NCBI RefSeq assembly: GCF_014650815.1
Contig: NZ_BMVR01000007.1
Span: 460,150-524,149 of the forward strand
Length of the DNA stretch: 64,000 nt
Source: Streptomyces flavofungini
Lineage (GTDB): Bacteria > Actinomycetota > Actinomycetes > Streptomycetales > Streptomycetaceae
Direction of reading: 5' to 3'
Shown one piece after another: positions 1 to 7,209 of the stretch. The translations under genes and the position numbers were made by a program. Every line of letters begins with the position of its first letter. The stretch's first letter is position 1. The notes under the pieces are model-generated. The model worked only from the letters and a program-made list of their open reading frames with translations, was not told the DNA's origin and ran no database searches.

Positions 1-203
1 GTCATGGCCTGCGCGAGGCGCAGACCGTCTTCAAGGGCGGCGTTCTCGCTCTCGTACGGCTGCATGCGCACGCCCCCGAGCGCGGGCCCGAGGGTCGTGT
101 CGTGGAGAAGAACGAGGGACCGCAACCCGGTCTCGGCATCGTGATGGAACAACGCCTGCTCGAAGCCGCCCGACTGGAGCCGGTCGAAAATCGTGAAGGT
201 CAT
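1..203 (-). CDS. Leu/Phe/Val dehydrogenase, N-terminal part (runs off window)
   Basis: The first 67 residues of an amino-acid dehydrogenase that deaminates branched-chain amino acids with NAD+. The visible N-terminal domain has the family's conserved stretch TTLGPALGGVRMQPY at about residues 41-55, followed by a helix matching the start of the substrate-binding domain. The ATG at 201-203 was chosen because it opens directly onto the conserved FEQALFHHD region. The catalytic lysine and the Rossmann domain lie outside the window. The identification rests on a short but very characteristic segment. Confidence 0.85.
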   Translation of the reverse strand, partial: MTFTIFDRLQSGGFEQALFHHDAETGLRSLVLLHDTTLGPALGGVRMQPYESENAALEDGLRLAQAM

Positions 204-430
204 CCGGTCATCGTCGCAGCGACCACTGACATCGGGGGGCGCGGGAGCGTGCAGGGGAACCTCCGCCCCGTCGGACCTCCTCCCCGCACACCGCCCAGCG
301 CGCCCACCACTGTGCGCTCCGGGCGATGAGCGTGGTCCCGTTCCCGACCCCTGACCTGGCTCGGGAACCATTCCCCCAGATCCTGCGTGATGTGATGTCG
401 GCTGATGCTGAGGTGACCGAAGGGGACGAG

Positions 431-991
431 ATGAGAACGCGGACGATGGTGAGCGGGGCGGTATCGGCCTGTGTGGTGCTGATGGCGAGCGCGTGCGGTC
501 CGGACAACGCGAAGGGCGACGCGGACACGAAGCCCTCGCGACCGTCCACGTCCACGCGGGAGAAGGAACCGTCGGCCAAGCCGTCCGCGCCCACCCGGAC
601 GAAGAAGCCATCGGCCACCCCGACCGGCGACCGGCCCGCCCCCAGGACGAAGGAGGGCGCGATCCAGCGCTACGAGCAGTACCTCCACGCCCTCGGCCGC
701 GAGGACATCGACGGGGTCTGCGACGTGGCAGGTCCGGCAGCGAAGAAGGCAGAGGACCAGGGCCTCGGCCCGTGCACATCGACGTACGTCACCGTATTCA
801 AGATGATCTCGCCCCCACAGAAGACGGCCCTCAAGACCGCGACGGTCGACCCGAAGCGCATCGTCGTACGCACACCCGAGAAGATCGAGATGCCGGTCGC
901 CGCGGTCAAGTCCTCCGCGACCTTCTCGGAGAGCGACCTCGGCAGCTACACCCTGGAGTACCTCAAGAACAACTGGTACATCACCGACTGA
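431..991 (+). CDS. Secreted lipoprotein with NTF2-like C-terminal domain
   Basis: A 186-residue predicted lipoprotein. The ATG at 431 follows AGGGGA and opens a type II signal peptide ending in the lipobox A19-S-A-C22. Residues about 27-70 are a Lys/Pro/Ser/Thr-rich linker, probably spanning the wall. The C-terminal 110 residues resemble small extracytoplasmic NTF2/SnoaL-like domains of Streptomyces lipoproteins and contain two cysteines (VCDV and GPCTS). An upstream in-frame ATG at 326 would destroy the signal peptide and was not used. Function unknown; the gene stands alone between divergent neighbours. Confidence 0.75.
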   Translation: MRTRTMVSGAVSACVVLMASACGPDNAKGDADTKPSRPSTSTREKEPSAKPSAPTRTKKPSATPTGDRPAPRTKEGAIQRYEQYLHALGREDIDGVCDVAGPAAKKAEDQGLGPCTSTYVTVFKMISPPQKTALKTATVDPKRIVVRTPEKIEMPVAAVKSSATFSESDLGSYTLEYLKNNWYITD

Positions 992-1029
992 ACCGCGACG
1001 CAACCGACTGAACCCCGACGGCGAGCTGG

Positions 1030-1131
1030 CCGCGGAGGTGTGGACCGAACCTCACCACCGGGCCCGCCCGCTACGTGCAGTACAGGCGTGAGTACCTCGG
1101 CTGGGGCGTCTTTGCGCTGATGAGCCGCTGA
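1030..1131 (+). pseudogene. Possible tail of a decayed gene
   Basis: Between the lipoprotein and the serine hydrolase, one forward frame reads a protein-like tail (GPARYVQYRREYLGWGVFAL, then MSR and stop) with GC-rich third positions but no start or usable upstream part. It could be the end of a lost gene. Nothing else is seen in 992-1198. Confidence 0.25.
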
Positions 1132-1198
1132 CACTCCGGCCGTGCGGGTCTGGGCAGCACACCCCTCGTGCCTCCCTTTTGCCGCCGCGCCTGTCGCG

Positions 1199-2329
1199 TC
1201 AACGCCCGTCGCACAGGGCGGCGTCCACCGCACCCTGGAGGTGTGCGAGCTTGGAGCCCTCCGCTGCCCCGGTGGTGGTGTAGACGGTGACGGTGCCGCG
1301 GCCGCCCGAGGCGCGGCCGCCGCCCACCGAGTCGCCGGGCAGGTCGCCGCCGTGGCCCCAGTACTCGCCGCCGCAACTGAGCGGGATGCTCGCCACGCCG
1401 TAGCCGTACCGGCTGCCCTTCGGGTACACGTCGCGCCCGCCGACGTCTGTCGTGTCGTGCGTCATCTGCCGTACCGCCCAGACCGGCAGCAGCTTGCCGC
1501 CGAACAGGCCGTCCCAGAACGCGTTCAGGTCCCCGGGAGTGGTGACGAGCCCACCGGACGCGCCGAACTCATAGCCCGGCAGCTCCGTCGCATCCACCTG
1601 GCCCTTCGGATGCGCCGGGTGGATGCCGTAATTGCGGGCGTGCGGGCCGCGCAGCGTCAGCTCGTCCCGGCCGGGCCAGTACGTCGACTTGAGACCCATC
1701 GGCTCCAGGATCGTCCGCTTGATGTACGTGCGGTAGTCGGTGCCGGACACGCGGGCGATCACCATGCCGAGCACCATGTAGTTGGTTTTGGAATAGCCCC
1801 ACTCCGCGCCGGGCTCGAAGTCCGGCCCGGCCTTCAGCACCAGATCGAGATAGCCCTCGTCGGTATTCGGCCTGTCCCAGTCGATCAGCCGCGCGTACTC
1901 GGTCAGTCCACTGCGCTGCTTGAGGAGCTGCCGGATGGTGATGGGGCTGTCGGCGAGCTGTGGCACGTACCGCCCGGCCCGGTCGTCCACCCGCAGCTCG
2001 CCGTCGGCCACCAGCCGCATCACGGCGGCGGCCGTGAACGACTTGGTGTCGCTGCCCATCCGTAACCGCCCCTCCGGCCCCACCATCGGCTTCCCGCTGC
2101 CCGGTTCGGCGGTCCCGGCCTTGACGGCGCGGTGTCCCTTCTCGTACGCCAACGCCCCCGGCACACCGTCCTTTCCGACGAGCAGATCCAACTGCTCCTG
2201 CACGCCGGACGCCCCGCCGTGGTGACCGCCGCCACGTCCCCCGTCGGCGGCTGCCATCGGGGCGGCGACGCCGACGAGCGCGGCGGCGGACAGGACGGCG
2301 GTGGCGACGCGCGTGCGCTGGCTGCTCAT
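1199..2329 (-). CDS. Secreted serine hydrolase (class C beta-lactamase / DD-peptidase family)
   Basis: A 376-residue exported penicillin-binding-type serine hydrolase, probably a D-alanyl-D-alanine carboxypeptidase or esterase acting outside the cell. The signal peptide covers residues about 1-28. The nucleophile motif is S93-D-T-K96 and the third motif is HGG in a YWGHGG context near the C-terminus. The second motif reads Y179-S-K181 where the family normally has YSN, a visible deviation that may alter activity. The ATG at 2327-2329 has a GGGAGAG ribosome site and gives a clean signal peptide; the longer open frame upstream does not. It is transcribed divergently from the NTF2-like gene. Confidence 0.85.
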   Translation of the reverse strand: MSSQRTRVATAVLSAAALVGVAAPMAAADGGRGGGHHGGASGVQEQLDLLVGKDGVPGALAYEKGHRAVKAGTAEPGSGKPMVGPEGRLRMGSDTKSFTAAAVMRLVADGELRVDDRAGRYVPQLADSPITIRQLLKQRSGLTEYARLIDWDRPNTDEGYLDLVLKAGPDFEPGAEWGYSKTNYMVLGMVIARVSGTDYRTYIKRTILEPMGLKSTYWPGRDELTLRGPHARNYGIHPAHPKGQVDATELPGYEFGASGGLVTTPGDLNAFWDGLFGGKLLPVWAVRQMTHDTTDVGGRDVYPKGSRYGYGVASIPLSCGGEYWGHGGDLPGDSVGGGRASGGRGTVTVYTTTGAAEGSKLAHLQGAVDAALCDGR

Positions 2330-2549
2330 GGTGCTCTCCCTGGCTCGGCGGACCTGCGCCGATCGCGGGTCCGGTGTGTCCTGTGTCCGGTTGGGGAACG
2401 CAGGACACATTTCCGTACGGCCACGCACAGCACACTGGTGCGGACCTCCGGCCCCGGGGTGTGGCCAGTACCAACCCACCCTCGGCACTGTGACTGACCC
2501 GACCGAAGGGTGTAGCGCCCCTGGGCCTGCCGCGAGAGCGGATCTTGAT

Positions 2550-2574
2550 GACGATTACGTGGGAGGTAATCGTC
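2550..2574. promoter_or_regulatory. Perfect inverted repeat, likely operator
   Basis: GACGATTAC, a 7-base spacer, then GTAATCGTC: a perfect 9-base-arm palindrome in the 316-base divergent region between the serine hydrolase and the NTF2-like gene. It lies 71 bases upstream of the latter start. The binding protein is unknown and no regulator gene is adjacent. Confidence 0.6.
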
Positions 2575-2645
2575 GGGGGCTGTGAGGGTGGGTAAGGATG
2601 CGATCTCTCAGCGCCAACACGTGGTTTCAGACGGAGGGATGACCC

Positions 2646-3098
2646 ATGTCCTTGGACACGCGCACGACCACTCGATCCGTGGTGGAGGAGTTGCTGCGCC
2701 GGATCGGCGAGGGCGACCCTGACCGGATTGCCGAGCTGTATGCGGAACGCGGCGACTGGAAGCTGGACTGGCCAGAGCCCGAACACGGCCGCACCGCCAC
2801 CCCGTGGATCCGCCACCGGTACACCCGCAGCGACGCGGCAGCTCACTACCGCGAGCTTGCGGAGCACCACGTGCCCGGGCAGGCGGCCACCGAGGTCGAG
2901 CGCGTCCTCATAGACGGCAGTGATGCGGTCGTGCTCGGCGAGATCCGCCAGACCGCCCGGTCCACCGGACGCGCGTATCGCGCGCGATTCGCCTTGCACC
3001 TGACAGTCGAGGACGGCCTGGTGACCCGACACCATGTCTACGAAGACAGCCTCGCCGTTGCTCAGGCATTCGACGCGGCCACCCCTGAGGGGCGGTGA
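2646..3098 (+). CDS. NTF2-like / SnoaL-like domain protein
   Basis: A 150-residue single-domain protein of the NTF2 superfamily. The helix VVEELLRRIGEGDPDRIAEL is followed by the strand GDWKLDWPEP and later strands ending in FALHLTVEDGLVTRHHVYED, the usual alpha+beta cone with a central pocket. Such proteins are cyclases, isomerases or ligand-binding proteins; the substrate cannot be read from sequence. The start at 2646 follows GGAGGG at 2634-2639. The stop codon lies inside a perfect 20-base tandem duplication. Confidence 0.75.
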   Translation: MSLDTRTTTRSVVEELLRRIGEGDPDRIAELYAERGDWKLDWPEPEHGRTATPWIRHRYTRSDAAAHYRELAEHHVPGQAATEVERVLIDGSDAVVLGEIRQTARSTGRAYRARFALHLTVEDGLVTRHHVYEDSLAVAQAFDAATPEGR

Positions 3099-3130
3099 TC
3101 GCCTACGGATGGCGGTGATCGCCTACGGAT
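3091..3130. repeat. Perfect 20-bp tandem duplication over a stop codon
   Basis: GGCGGTGATCGCCTACGGAT occurs twice in direct succession (3091-3110 and 3111-3130). The first copy contains the TGA stop of the NTF2-like gene (3096-3098). This looks like a recent slippage or duplication event. Confidence 0.95.
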
Positions 3131-3329
3131 GAAGGAGCCGCAGCGGCTCTCGGCCGCCCATCGGCCGAGGTCGCCGTGGGACGGCTCATCCGGGCGGGCT
3201 CGACGTACCGGCCATACCGGATGTCGTCCGGAGTGCGGGGGATCGGAATCTGGCTCTGATCGTCTTGCGGCGGGCGAAGGGGAGGGGCGGCTTGAGGGCG
3301 ACAGGCCAGGTCCGTGGCATGATCCCCTC

Positions 3330-3827
3330 ATGTCTACCAACGTTTTCTTCGACATCACCATCGACGGCGACGCCTCGGGGCGGATCGTCTTCAAGCTGTA
3401 CGACGACGTCGTTCCCAAGACGACGCAGAACTTCCGTGAGCTGGCCACCGGCCAGCACGGCTTTGGATACGAGGGTTCGGGTTTCCACCGGGTCATCCCG
3501 GACTTCATGCTTCAGGGCGGTGACTTCACCCGTGGTGACGGCACCGGTGGCAAGAGCATCTACGGCGAGAAGTTCGCCGACGAGAACTTCAAGCTCAAGC
3601 ACGACAAGCCGTTCCTGCTGTCCATGGCGAACGCCGGTAAGGACTCCAATGGCTCGCAGTTCTTCATCACCACGGTGCTCACGCCGTGGCTGGACGGCAA
3701 GCACGTGGTGTTCGGCGAGGTCGTCGAGGGCCAGGACCTGGTGACGAAGATCGAGTCTCTCGGCTCGCGCTCCGGTGCCACCCGGGCGAAGATCGTGATC
3801 GCTTCGTCGGGTGTCGTGGGCGAGTAG
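3330..3827 (+). CDS. Cyclophilin-type peptidyl-prolyl cis-trans isomerase
   Basis: A 165-residue cytoplasmic cyclophilin that catalyses cis-trans isomerisation of proline peptide bonds. It is of the eukaryotic-like CypA type known from Streptomyces, and its length matches exactly. The catalytic loop FHRVIPDFMLQGGDF carries the key arginine, and PWLDGKHVVFGEV carries the cyclosporin-contacting tryptophan. The start at 3330 gives the canonical MSTNVFFDITIDG N-terminus; the 67-residue in-frame extension upstream is not cyclophilin-like. The gene is monocistronic and followed directly by a strong hairpin. Confidence 0.95.
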   Translation: MSTNVFFDITIDGDASGRIVFKLYDDVVPKTTQNFRELATGQHGFGYEGSGFHRVIPDFMLQGGDFTRGDGTGGKSIYGEKFADENFKLKHDKPFLLSMANAGKDSNGSQFFITTVLTPWLDGKHVVFGEVVEGQDLVTKIESLGSRSGATRAKIVIASSGVVGE

Positions 3828-3858
3828 CACCGGCGCCCCGGGCGGCGGGGCCGGTGCT
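3826..3858 (+). terminator. Hairpin terminator after cyclophilin
   Basis: AGCACCGGC and GCCGGTGCT form a perfect 9-base stem overlapping the stop codon. There is no T-tract, as is usual in Streptomyces. Confidence 0.75.
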
Positions 3859-4182
3859 ACGCAGGCAGTCGCTCTGACCGCGCACCCGCCCGCTCGACCC
3901 GGTGCGCCCTTGCAGCTCCCCGGCCCTGCTGCCGCTGCTGGTCAGGGGGGCGCGAGGCGCACACCGTGGTCCTGGCGGGCCGCCCGGAGGCCTATCGCAC
4001 CGGGGTACCCGTCCACGTCGCGCGCTGGACCGGTGCCGCGCTGTCCCCCGCCGAGGCGCTGACGCGCCGGTGGACTGCTTCCAGGGGGCCGGTGGGCGCG
4101 GGCACCACACGGACGGGTGCCGTCCGGGACCGGTCCGGTCGTATCCGTCCCCGCGCTGTACACCCTGCTGTACGGTCGGAGT
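3859..4182. other. Gene-free stretch with promoter for the antitoxin
   Basis: No gene is supported. One forward frame at about 3960-4090 looks weakly protein-like (VVLAGRPEAYRTGVPVHVAR) and may be a remnant. At its right end GCTGTAC occurs twice (4154-4160 and 4165-4171), and TACGGT at 4171-4176 is a -10 box six bases before the next start codon. Confidence 0.5.
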
Positions 4183-4440
4183 ATGTCGAAGTCAGTGACG
4201 ATCCGGGTCCCCGAGGAACTCCACGCCCAGTTGCAGGAGCGGGCCGACGTCGAGGGCACCACGGTGACCGCGCTCATCACCGAGGCCGCGCGCAACGCGG
4301 TCCGTGACCCCCGCCTCGAAGGCGCCGCGGCCGTCTTCCGGCAGTTCGTCGCGCAGAACGCCGACGCGTTCGACGCGGCCTTCCCCGACGACGTCCCGGC
4401 CCGCCGGGACCCGACCGGACAACCGGGGCGGGCTGCCTGA
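4183..4440 (+). CDS. Ribbon-helix-helix antitoxin-like protein
   Basis: An 85-residue protein. Its N-terminal half is a ribbon-helix-helix DNA-binding fold: strand SVTIRVPEEL, helix HAQLQERADVEG, then TTVTALITEAARNAV. The acidic C-terminal half (VFRQFVAQNADAFDAAF) would bind the toxin. It presumably represses its own promoter; two GCTGTAC repeats overlap the -10 box. A TANNNT box sits six bases before the ATG, so the mRNA is probably leaderless. One base separates its stop from the next gene's GTG, as expected of a toxin-antitoxin operon. Confidence 0.8.
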   Translation: MSKSVTIRVPEELHAQLQERADVEGTTVTALITEAARNAVRDPRLEGAAAVFRQFVAQNADAFDAAFPDDVPARRDPTGQPGRAA

Positions 4441-4441
4441 C

Positions 4442-4813
4442 GTGGAGTTCCACATCGATATCCGCTGGCTGCTGGAGCGCCAGGCGGAGGTGCTGCCCAA
4501 GCACCCTGAAGTCCACGACTTCTCCAACCTCGTGGCCGCGGTCGCCCGGCACCGCGTCAACACCCCGCAGGTCGGCGTCACCACCGACAACGCGTGGCGC
4601 GCCGCCGCCCTGATGCACGCCGTCATCCGCCTGCGCCCCCTCCCGGCCCGCAACGCCCTGTACGGCGCCGCGATCGTCGTGTCCTACATGGACGCTGCGG
4701 GCGAAGCCATCGACGCCCCGTACGGTGCGTTGATCGACCTCGCCCGCGACATCGACGCCGGCCGCGCCGACGGCTATGACGCGGCCGACCGCATCCGTTC
4801 CTGGCAGATCTGA
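4442..4813 (+). CDS. Fic/Doc-family-like toxin component
   Basis: A 123-residue protein resembling small Streptomyces proteins annotated as Fic-family toxin components. Doc-type toxins modify elongation factor Tu. The GTG at 4442 starts VEFHIDIRWLLERQ, the usual opening, and follows the antitoxin stop by one base. The central segment MHAVIRLRPLPARNALYGAA occupies the place of the Fic loop, but HxFx(D/E)GNGR is strongly degenerate: only the leading His and the N-A-L portion remain. It may be inactive or use different chemistry. The in-frame upstream ATG at 4304 lies inside the antitoxin gene and was rejected. Confidence 0.7.
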   Translation: MEFHIDIRWLLERQAEVLPKHPEVHDFSNLVAAVARHRVNTPQVGVTTDNAWRAAALMHAVIRLRPLPARNALYGAAIVVSYMDAAGEAIDAPYGALIDLARDIDAGRADGYDAADRIRSWQI

Positions 4814-4917
4814 TCCGCATCCGTTCCTGCCCGCGGCGATGTCCCAGGCCGCGCCCAGGGCCCTCTCGTCCCCGCACGCCTCGGTGCGCAGCCGGGATGG
4901 TGTGTCGCGGCTGAGAC

Positions 4918-5280
4918 TCAGGCGAACCTAGGTCTCGGCCCGGCCGGGTGAGTGACGGTTGCGCCCGGTGCGCCCTGCCCCGGTGAGGACGCGTGCTGGT
5001 GTGCGTGTTGCCGTATCTCGGTGGCGAGGGCCAGGCCGGTGTGCGGGGGACCGGTGGTCGACGGCGCCCCCTGCGGCTCGGACGGGGCGTCGCTGTCGAG
5101 AGTCTCGGCCAGGGTGTCCAGGAAGTCGGACATGGCGACGAGCGTGTCGCGCAGCATTCGTATCCGCGCTGTCTGGCCGCCGAGCTGTCTGCGGATGGCG
5201 AGCAGACTCTCGAACTCCTTCACGGACACGGCGATCATGGGATTGCCGTCCACGAGGACCTGCCGCGGATTGTTCCGCAC
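4918..5280 (-). CDS. Hypothetical protein with coiled-coil-like N-terminus
   Basis: A 120-residue protein of unknown function. The GTG at 5278-5280 follows AAAGGGG at a good distance. The N-terminal 75 residues are helical and charged (KEFESLLAIRRQLGGQTARI, then RMLRDTLVAMSDFLDTLAET), and the remainder is Pro/His/Gly-rich and probably disordered. It is the second reading frame downstream of the leftward cobalamin riboswitch and may share its transcript. I do not recognise the family. Confidence 0.55.
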   Translation of the reverse strand: MRNNPRQVLVDGNPMIAVSVKEFESLLAIRRQLGGQTARIRMLRDTLVAMSDFLDTLAETLDSDAPSEPQGAPSTTGPPHTGLALATEIRQHAHQHASSPGQGAPGATVTHPAGPRPRFA

Positions 5281-5369
5281 CGATGGACCCCTTTCGTGCC
5301 TTGATCGAGTCAGTGCTGTTCGTCGGGGCCGGGTCGCTTGTGGTGTCCCGGCGCCCTGGGTGTCCACGG

Positions 5370-5606
5370 TCAGGAGGCGGGCCGTTGCACCCGGTCCGTG
5401 CGGGCGGCGGATGGCCTGGACGATGTCGCGCGCGTGGTTGCCGAACACGGCGTAGCAGGGCGGCCCGGTTCGGAGGGAGTTCGGCGGTGACGCGGCTGTT
5501 CCAGCGGGCCCTCGACGGCCTTGTCGAGCTCTCGGTTCGCGCCCTGACGGAAGTAGCCGTACGCGGTGGCCGGTGCTGCTGCCGCGGTGGCGGATTCGCG
5601 GGTCAC
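5370..5606 (-). CDS. Small unknown ORF, probably frameshifted, first after a B12 riboswitch
   Basis: A GTG at 5604-5606 with an excellent AAGGAG site opens VTRESATAAAAPATAYGYFR, and the frame looks coding for about 36 residues. After LDKAVEGPLEQ the GC-rich third-position pattern moves first to one and then to another frame (later reading CYAVFGNHARDIVQAIRRPH), so the gene appears broken by frameshifts between about 5500 and 5440. The last of these frames continues without a stop into the following gene. Function unknown; nothing in it resembles a B12-related protein. Confidence 0.4.
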   Translation of the reverse strand: MTRESATAAAAPATAYGYFRQGANRELDKAVEGPLEQPRHRRTPSEPGRPATPCSATTRATSSRPSAARTDRVQRPAS

Positions 5607-5790
5607 GTAGATCTCCTTCGCGAGATGAATTCATCACGTCCCGGCGAGGGGGACGAGAGCGCGAAGGGATGACGAACCGGACGGAAACGACCTCGCGCGG
5701 CAAGCGCGGTCGTCCGCACGGTAGGTACGCCGACCCGCCCTCGAGGTCACCGGAATTTCCACGCGCGAAGTGGTCCGCACACGGGCAGTC

Positions 5791-5957
5791 GGCAGGTCTT
5801 CGGACTCGCGGGCACGTCCTCACGGAGGACACCTACTGGCCGTCGCTTCCCGGATCCGCCATCGGATCCAGTGCCATGACGGCGGTCGTTCTCGCTCACC
5901 GCTGCGGGGCAGTCCCGGATTCTCACCGGGTTCCCTCTTACGACGCTCCCACCTGGC
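5791..5957 (-). promoter_or_regulatory. Cobalamin riboswitch (leftward)
   Basis: On the minus strand: GGGAACCCGGTGAGAATCC, then GACTGCCCCGCAGCGG (B12 box region, 5901-5934), a variable hairpin, and GAGTCCGAAGACCTGCC at 5791-5807 closing the structure. CAGGT near 5955 can pair with the 3' ACCTG to form P1. These are the conserved elements of the cobalamin aptamer. It would control the leftward small ORF whose start is at 5606, 185 bases further on. Confidence 0.88.
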
Positions 5958-6132
5958 GGGCGGGGCGAACCAGCTGCATCGGACACCCCACGGGGTGCCG
6001 CTCGCGCGCCACAGCACGGTCCAGGATCCGGAAGGTTCTGCGGCGTTGAAATCTGGCGCAGACATGTCGGAGAGGAAGCATCGAGAAGGTGTTCATTCAA
6101 AAACGTCGATCTCCCTTGGATCACGGGGGGAT

Positions 6133-6161
6133 TGACAGTCGAGTGGGGGGCCGGTAGGGGG
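6133..6161 (+). promoter_or_regulatory. Promoter for the rightward riboswitch
   Basis: TTGACA (6133-6138), a 17-base spacer, then TAGGGG (6156-6161). A perfect -35 at ideal spacing, with the aptamer beginning about 35 bases downstream. Confidence 0.55.
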
Positions 6162-6189
6162 TGACTGGCGCAAGGGAAACTGCTACACA

Positions 6190-6297
6190 TAAGGGGCCAA
6201 TGCCCGCGGCACGGGGAATCCGGTGAGAATCCGGAACGGTCCCGCCACTGTGACCGGATGAGCCCCGGCTCCCGGAAGTCAGATCGCCGTCCGCGGG
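6190..6297 (+). promoter_or_regulatory. Cobalamin riboswitch (rightward)
   Basis: GGGAATCCGGTGAGAATCC is followed by GGAACGGTCCCGCCACTGTG, then CCCGGAAGTCAGATCGCC. The GGTGAGAATCC core, the GGTCCCGCCACTGTG B12-box region and the closing GTCAGA element are all present. GCCCGCGGC (about 6202) and CCGCGGG (about 6291) can close P1. No B12-related gene follows: the next 380 bases contain only a 26-codon ORF before the opposing tautomerase gene. Confidence 0.88.
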
Positions 6298-6632
6298 TCA
6301 ACGACGAAGCCCACGAGGATGGCGCTGAAACGTCGGGGAGTCATTGCCATGCATTTCCGCTGCTTCTCCTGTGTGAGCGGAACCGGAGCCTTTCGTCCTC
6401 AGCGCTCGGGCGTGTCGACCCTGCCCTGATGCATACGAGTTGCGCCGACTCAGGCTTCCAGCCTGCCGTGCCGCGGCCCTCCTGGCGTCGCGCCCTGCGC
6501 ACACTCGCCGGGCACACCTCGCCGGCGCCGCTGGACATCGCGTATCGCTCGTGCGGACACCCACAGGTCAGCCGCCCGGCCCCCGGAGGACGCGGCTTGC
6601 GCGGGGCGGTGTCAGGTGCTGGGACCGCCACT
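6298..6632 (+). other. Region after riboswitch with short ORF 6349-6429
   Basis: No normal gene. A short ORF at 6349-6429 (MHFRCFSCVSGTGAFRPQRS, then six more residues) has GGGGAG eight bases upstream and is the only candidate riboswitch target. It has two cysteines and no known relatives that I can name. The rest (6430-6632) shows no coding signal on either strand. A truncated or deleted target gene is the simplest reading. Confidence 0.35.
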
Positions 6633-6688
6633 CAGTACGCGTACACGTCAGTACGCGTACACGTCAGTACGCGTACACGTCAGTACGC
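6633..6688. repeat. 16-bp tandem repeat over the tautomerase stop codon
   Basis: CAGTACGCGTACACGT is repeated three times (6633-6648, 6649-6664, 6665-6680) plus a half copy to 6688. On the minus strand each unit carries GCGTACTGA, that is, the last codons and stop of the tautomerase gene. Confidence 0.95.
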
Positions 6689-7105
6689 GGACGCCGCGTT
6701 CAGCTCCGCCCAGCGCTTCTCGGCGTCGGAGCCTCCCGGGGGCGGCACGATTCCGTTGATCATCCAGAGGTCCTCGCTGGTCTCGTCGACATGGAACTCC
6801 CAGTGCAGTCCAGCGTGCCGTTCGAGGTGTGGCTGCAGCATGCCCCTGATCCACTGGGCGGTGCGGCGGCGGGCTTCCTGGTCGGGGTTGCGCCGGGCGA
6901 TGTGGTCGATGGCGATGCGGACCCCCGCCGGGGTGGGTTCCCCGCCGACGTGGAAGTCCTCGGGCCGGGTCTCGTGGAACAGCGTGACCACGTAGAAGCG
7001 GGGCAGCCCGACCTTCTCGTAGTGGTCGGCGACGCGGGCGGCGAGTTGGTGCTTTTCGTCGTCGGTGAAGATTCCGGGCGTGTGGTGAATGGTCCACAGC
7101 GGCAT
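6680..7105 (-). CDS. Tautomerase family protein (cis-CaaD/MIF superfamily)
   Basis: A 141-residue member of the tautomerase superfamily. The initiator Met is followed by Pro2, which becomes the N-terminal catalytic proline after Met removal (MPLWTIHHTPGIFTDDEK). This length and the pattern VADHYEKVGLPRFYVVTLFH fit the cis-CaaD-like, long-chain tautomerases that act as monomer-fused trimers. The substrate is unknown; arginines in ARRRTAQWIRG could bind a carboxylate. The start at 7105 is required to expose Pro2. The stop codon lies in tandem repeats, so the 3' end has been re-duplicated without changing the protein. Confidence 0.85.
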   Translation of the reverse strand: MPLWTIHHTPGIFTDDEKHQLAARVADHYEKVGLPRFYVVTLFHETRPEDFHVGGEPTPAGVRIAIDHIARRNPDQEARRRTAQWIRGMLQPHLERHAGLHWEFHVDETSEDLWMINGIVPPPGGSDAEKRWAELNAASAY

Positions 7106-7209
7106 GGCGGTTCGGTTCTCCTTCGCCTACGGAAACGGGGAGGGCGGGGCGTCAGGGGGACGCCGAGCAGGTGCGGCGGGGCTCAGGCGCCGAACGGGCG
7201 CGGCGGGGC

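Noticed and set aside
4304..4441. In-frame extension of the Doc-like toxin to ATG 4304
   Set aside because: That segment lies inside the antitoxin gene and has low-complexity Arg/Ser/Thr translation; the GTG at 4442 starts the conserved family N-terminus.
6258..6995. 245-codon forward ORF after the rightward cobalamin riboswitch
   Set aside because: It starts inside the aptamer, and its second half is antisense to the tautomerase; no coding bias.
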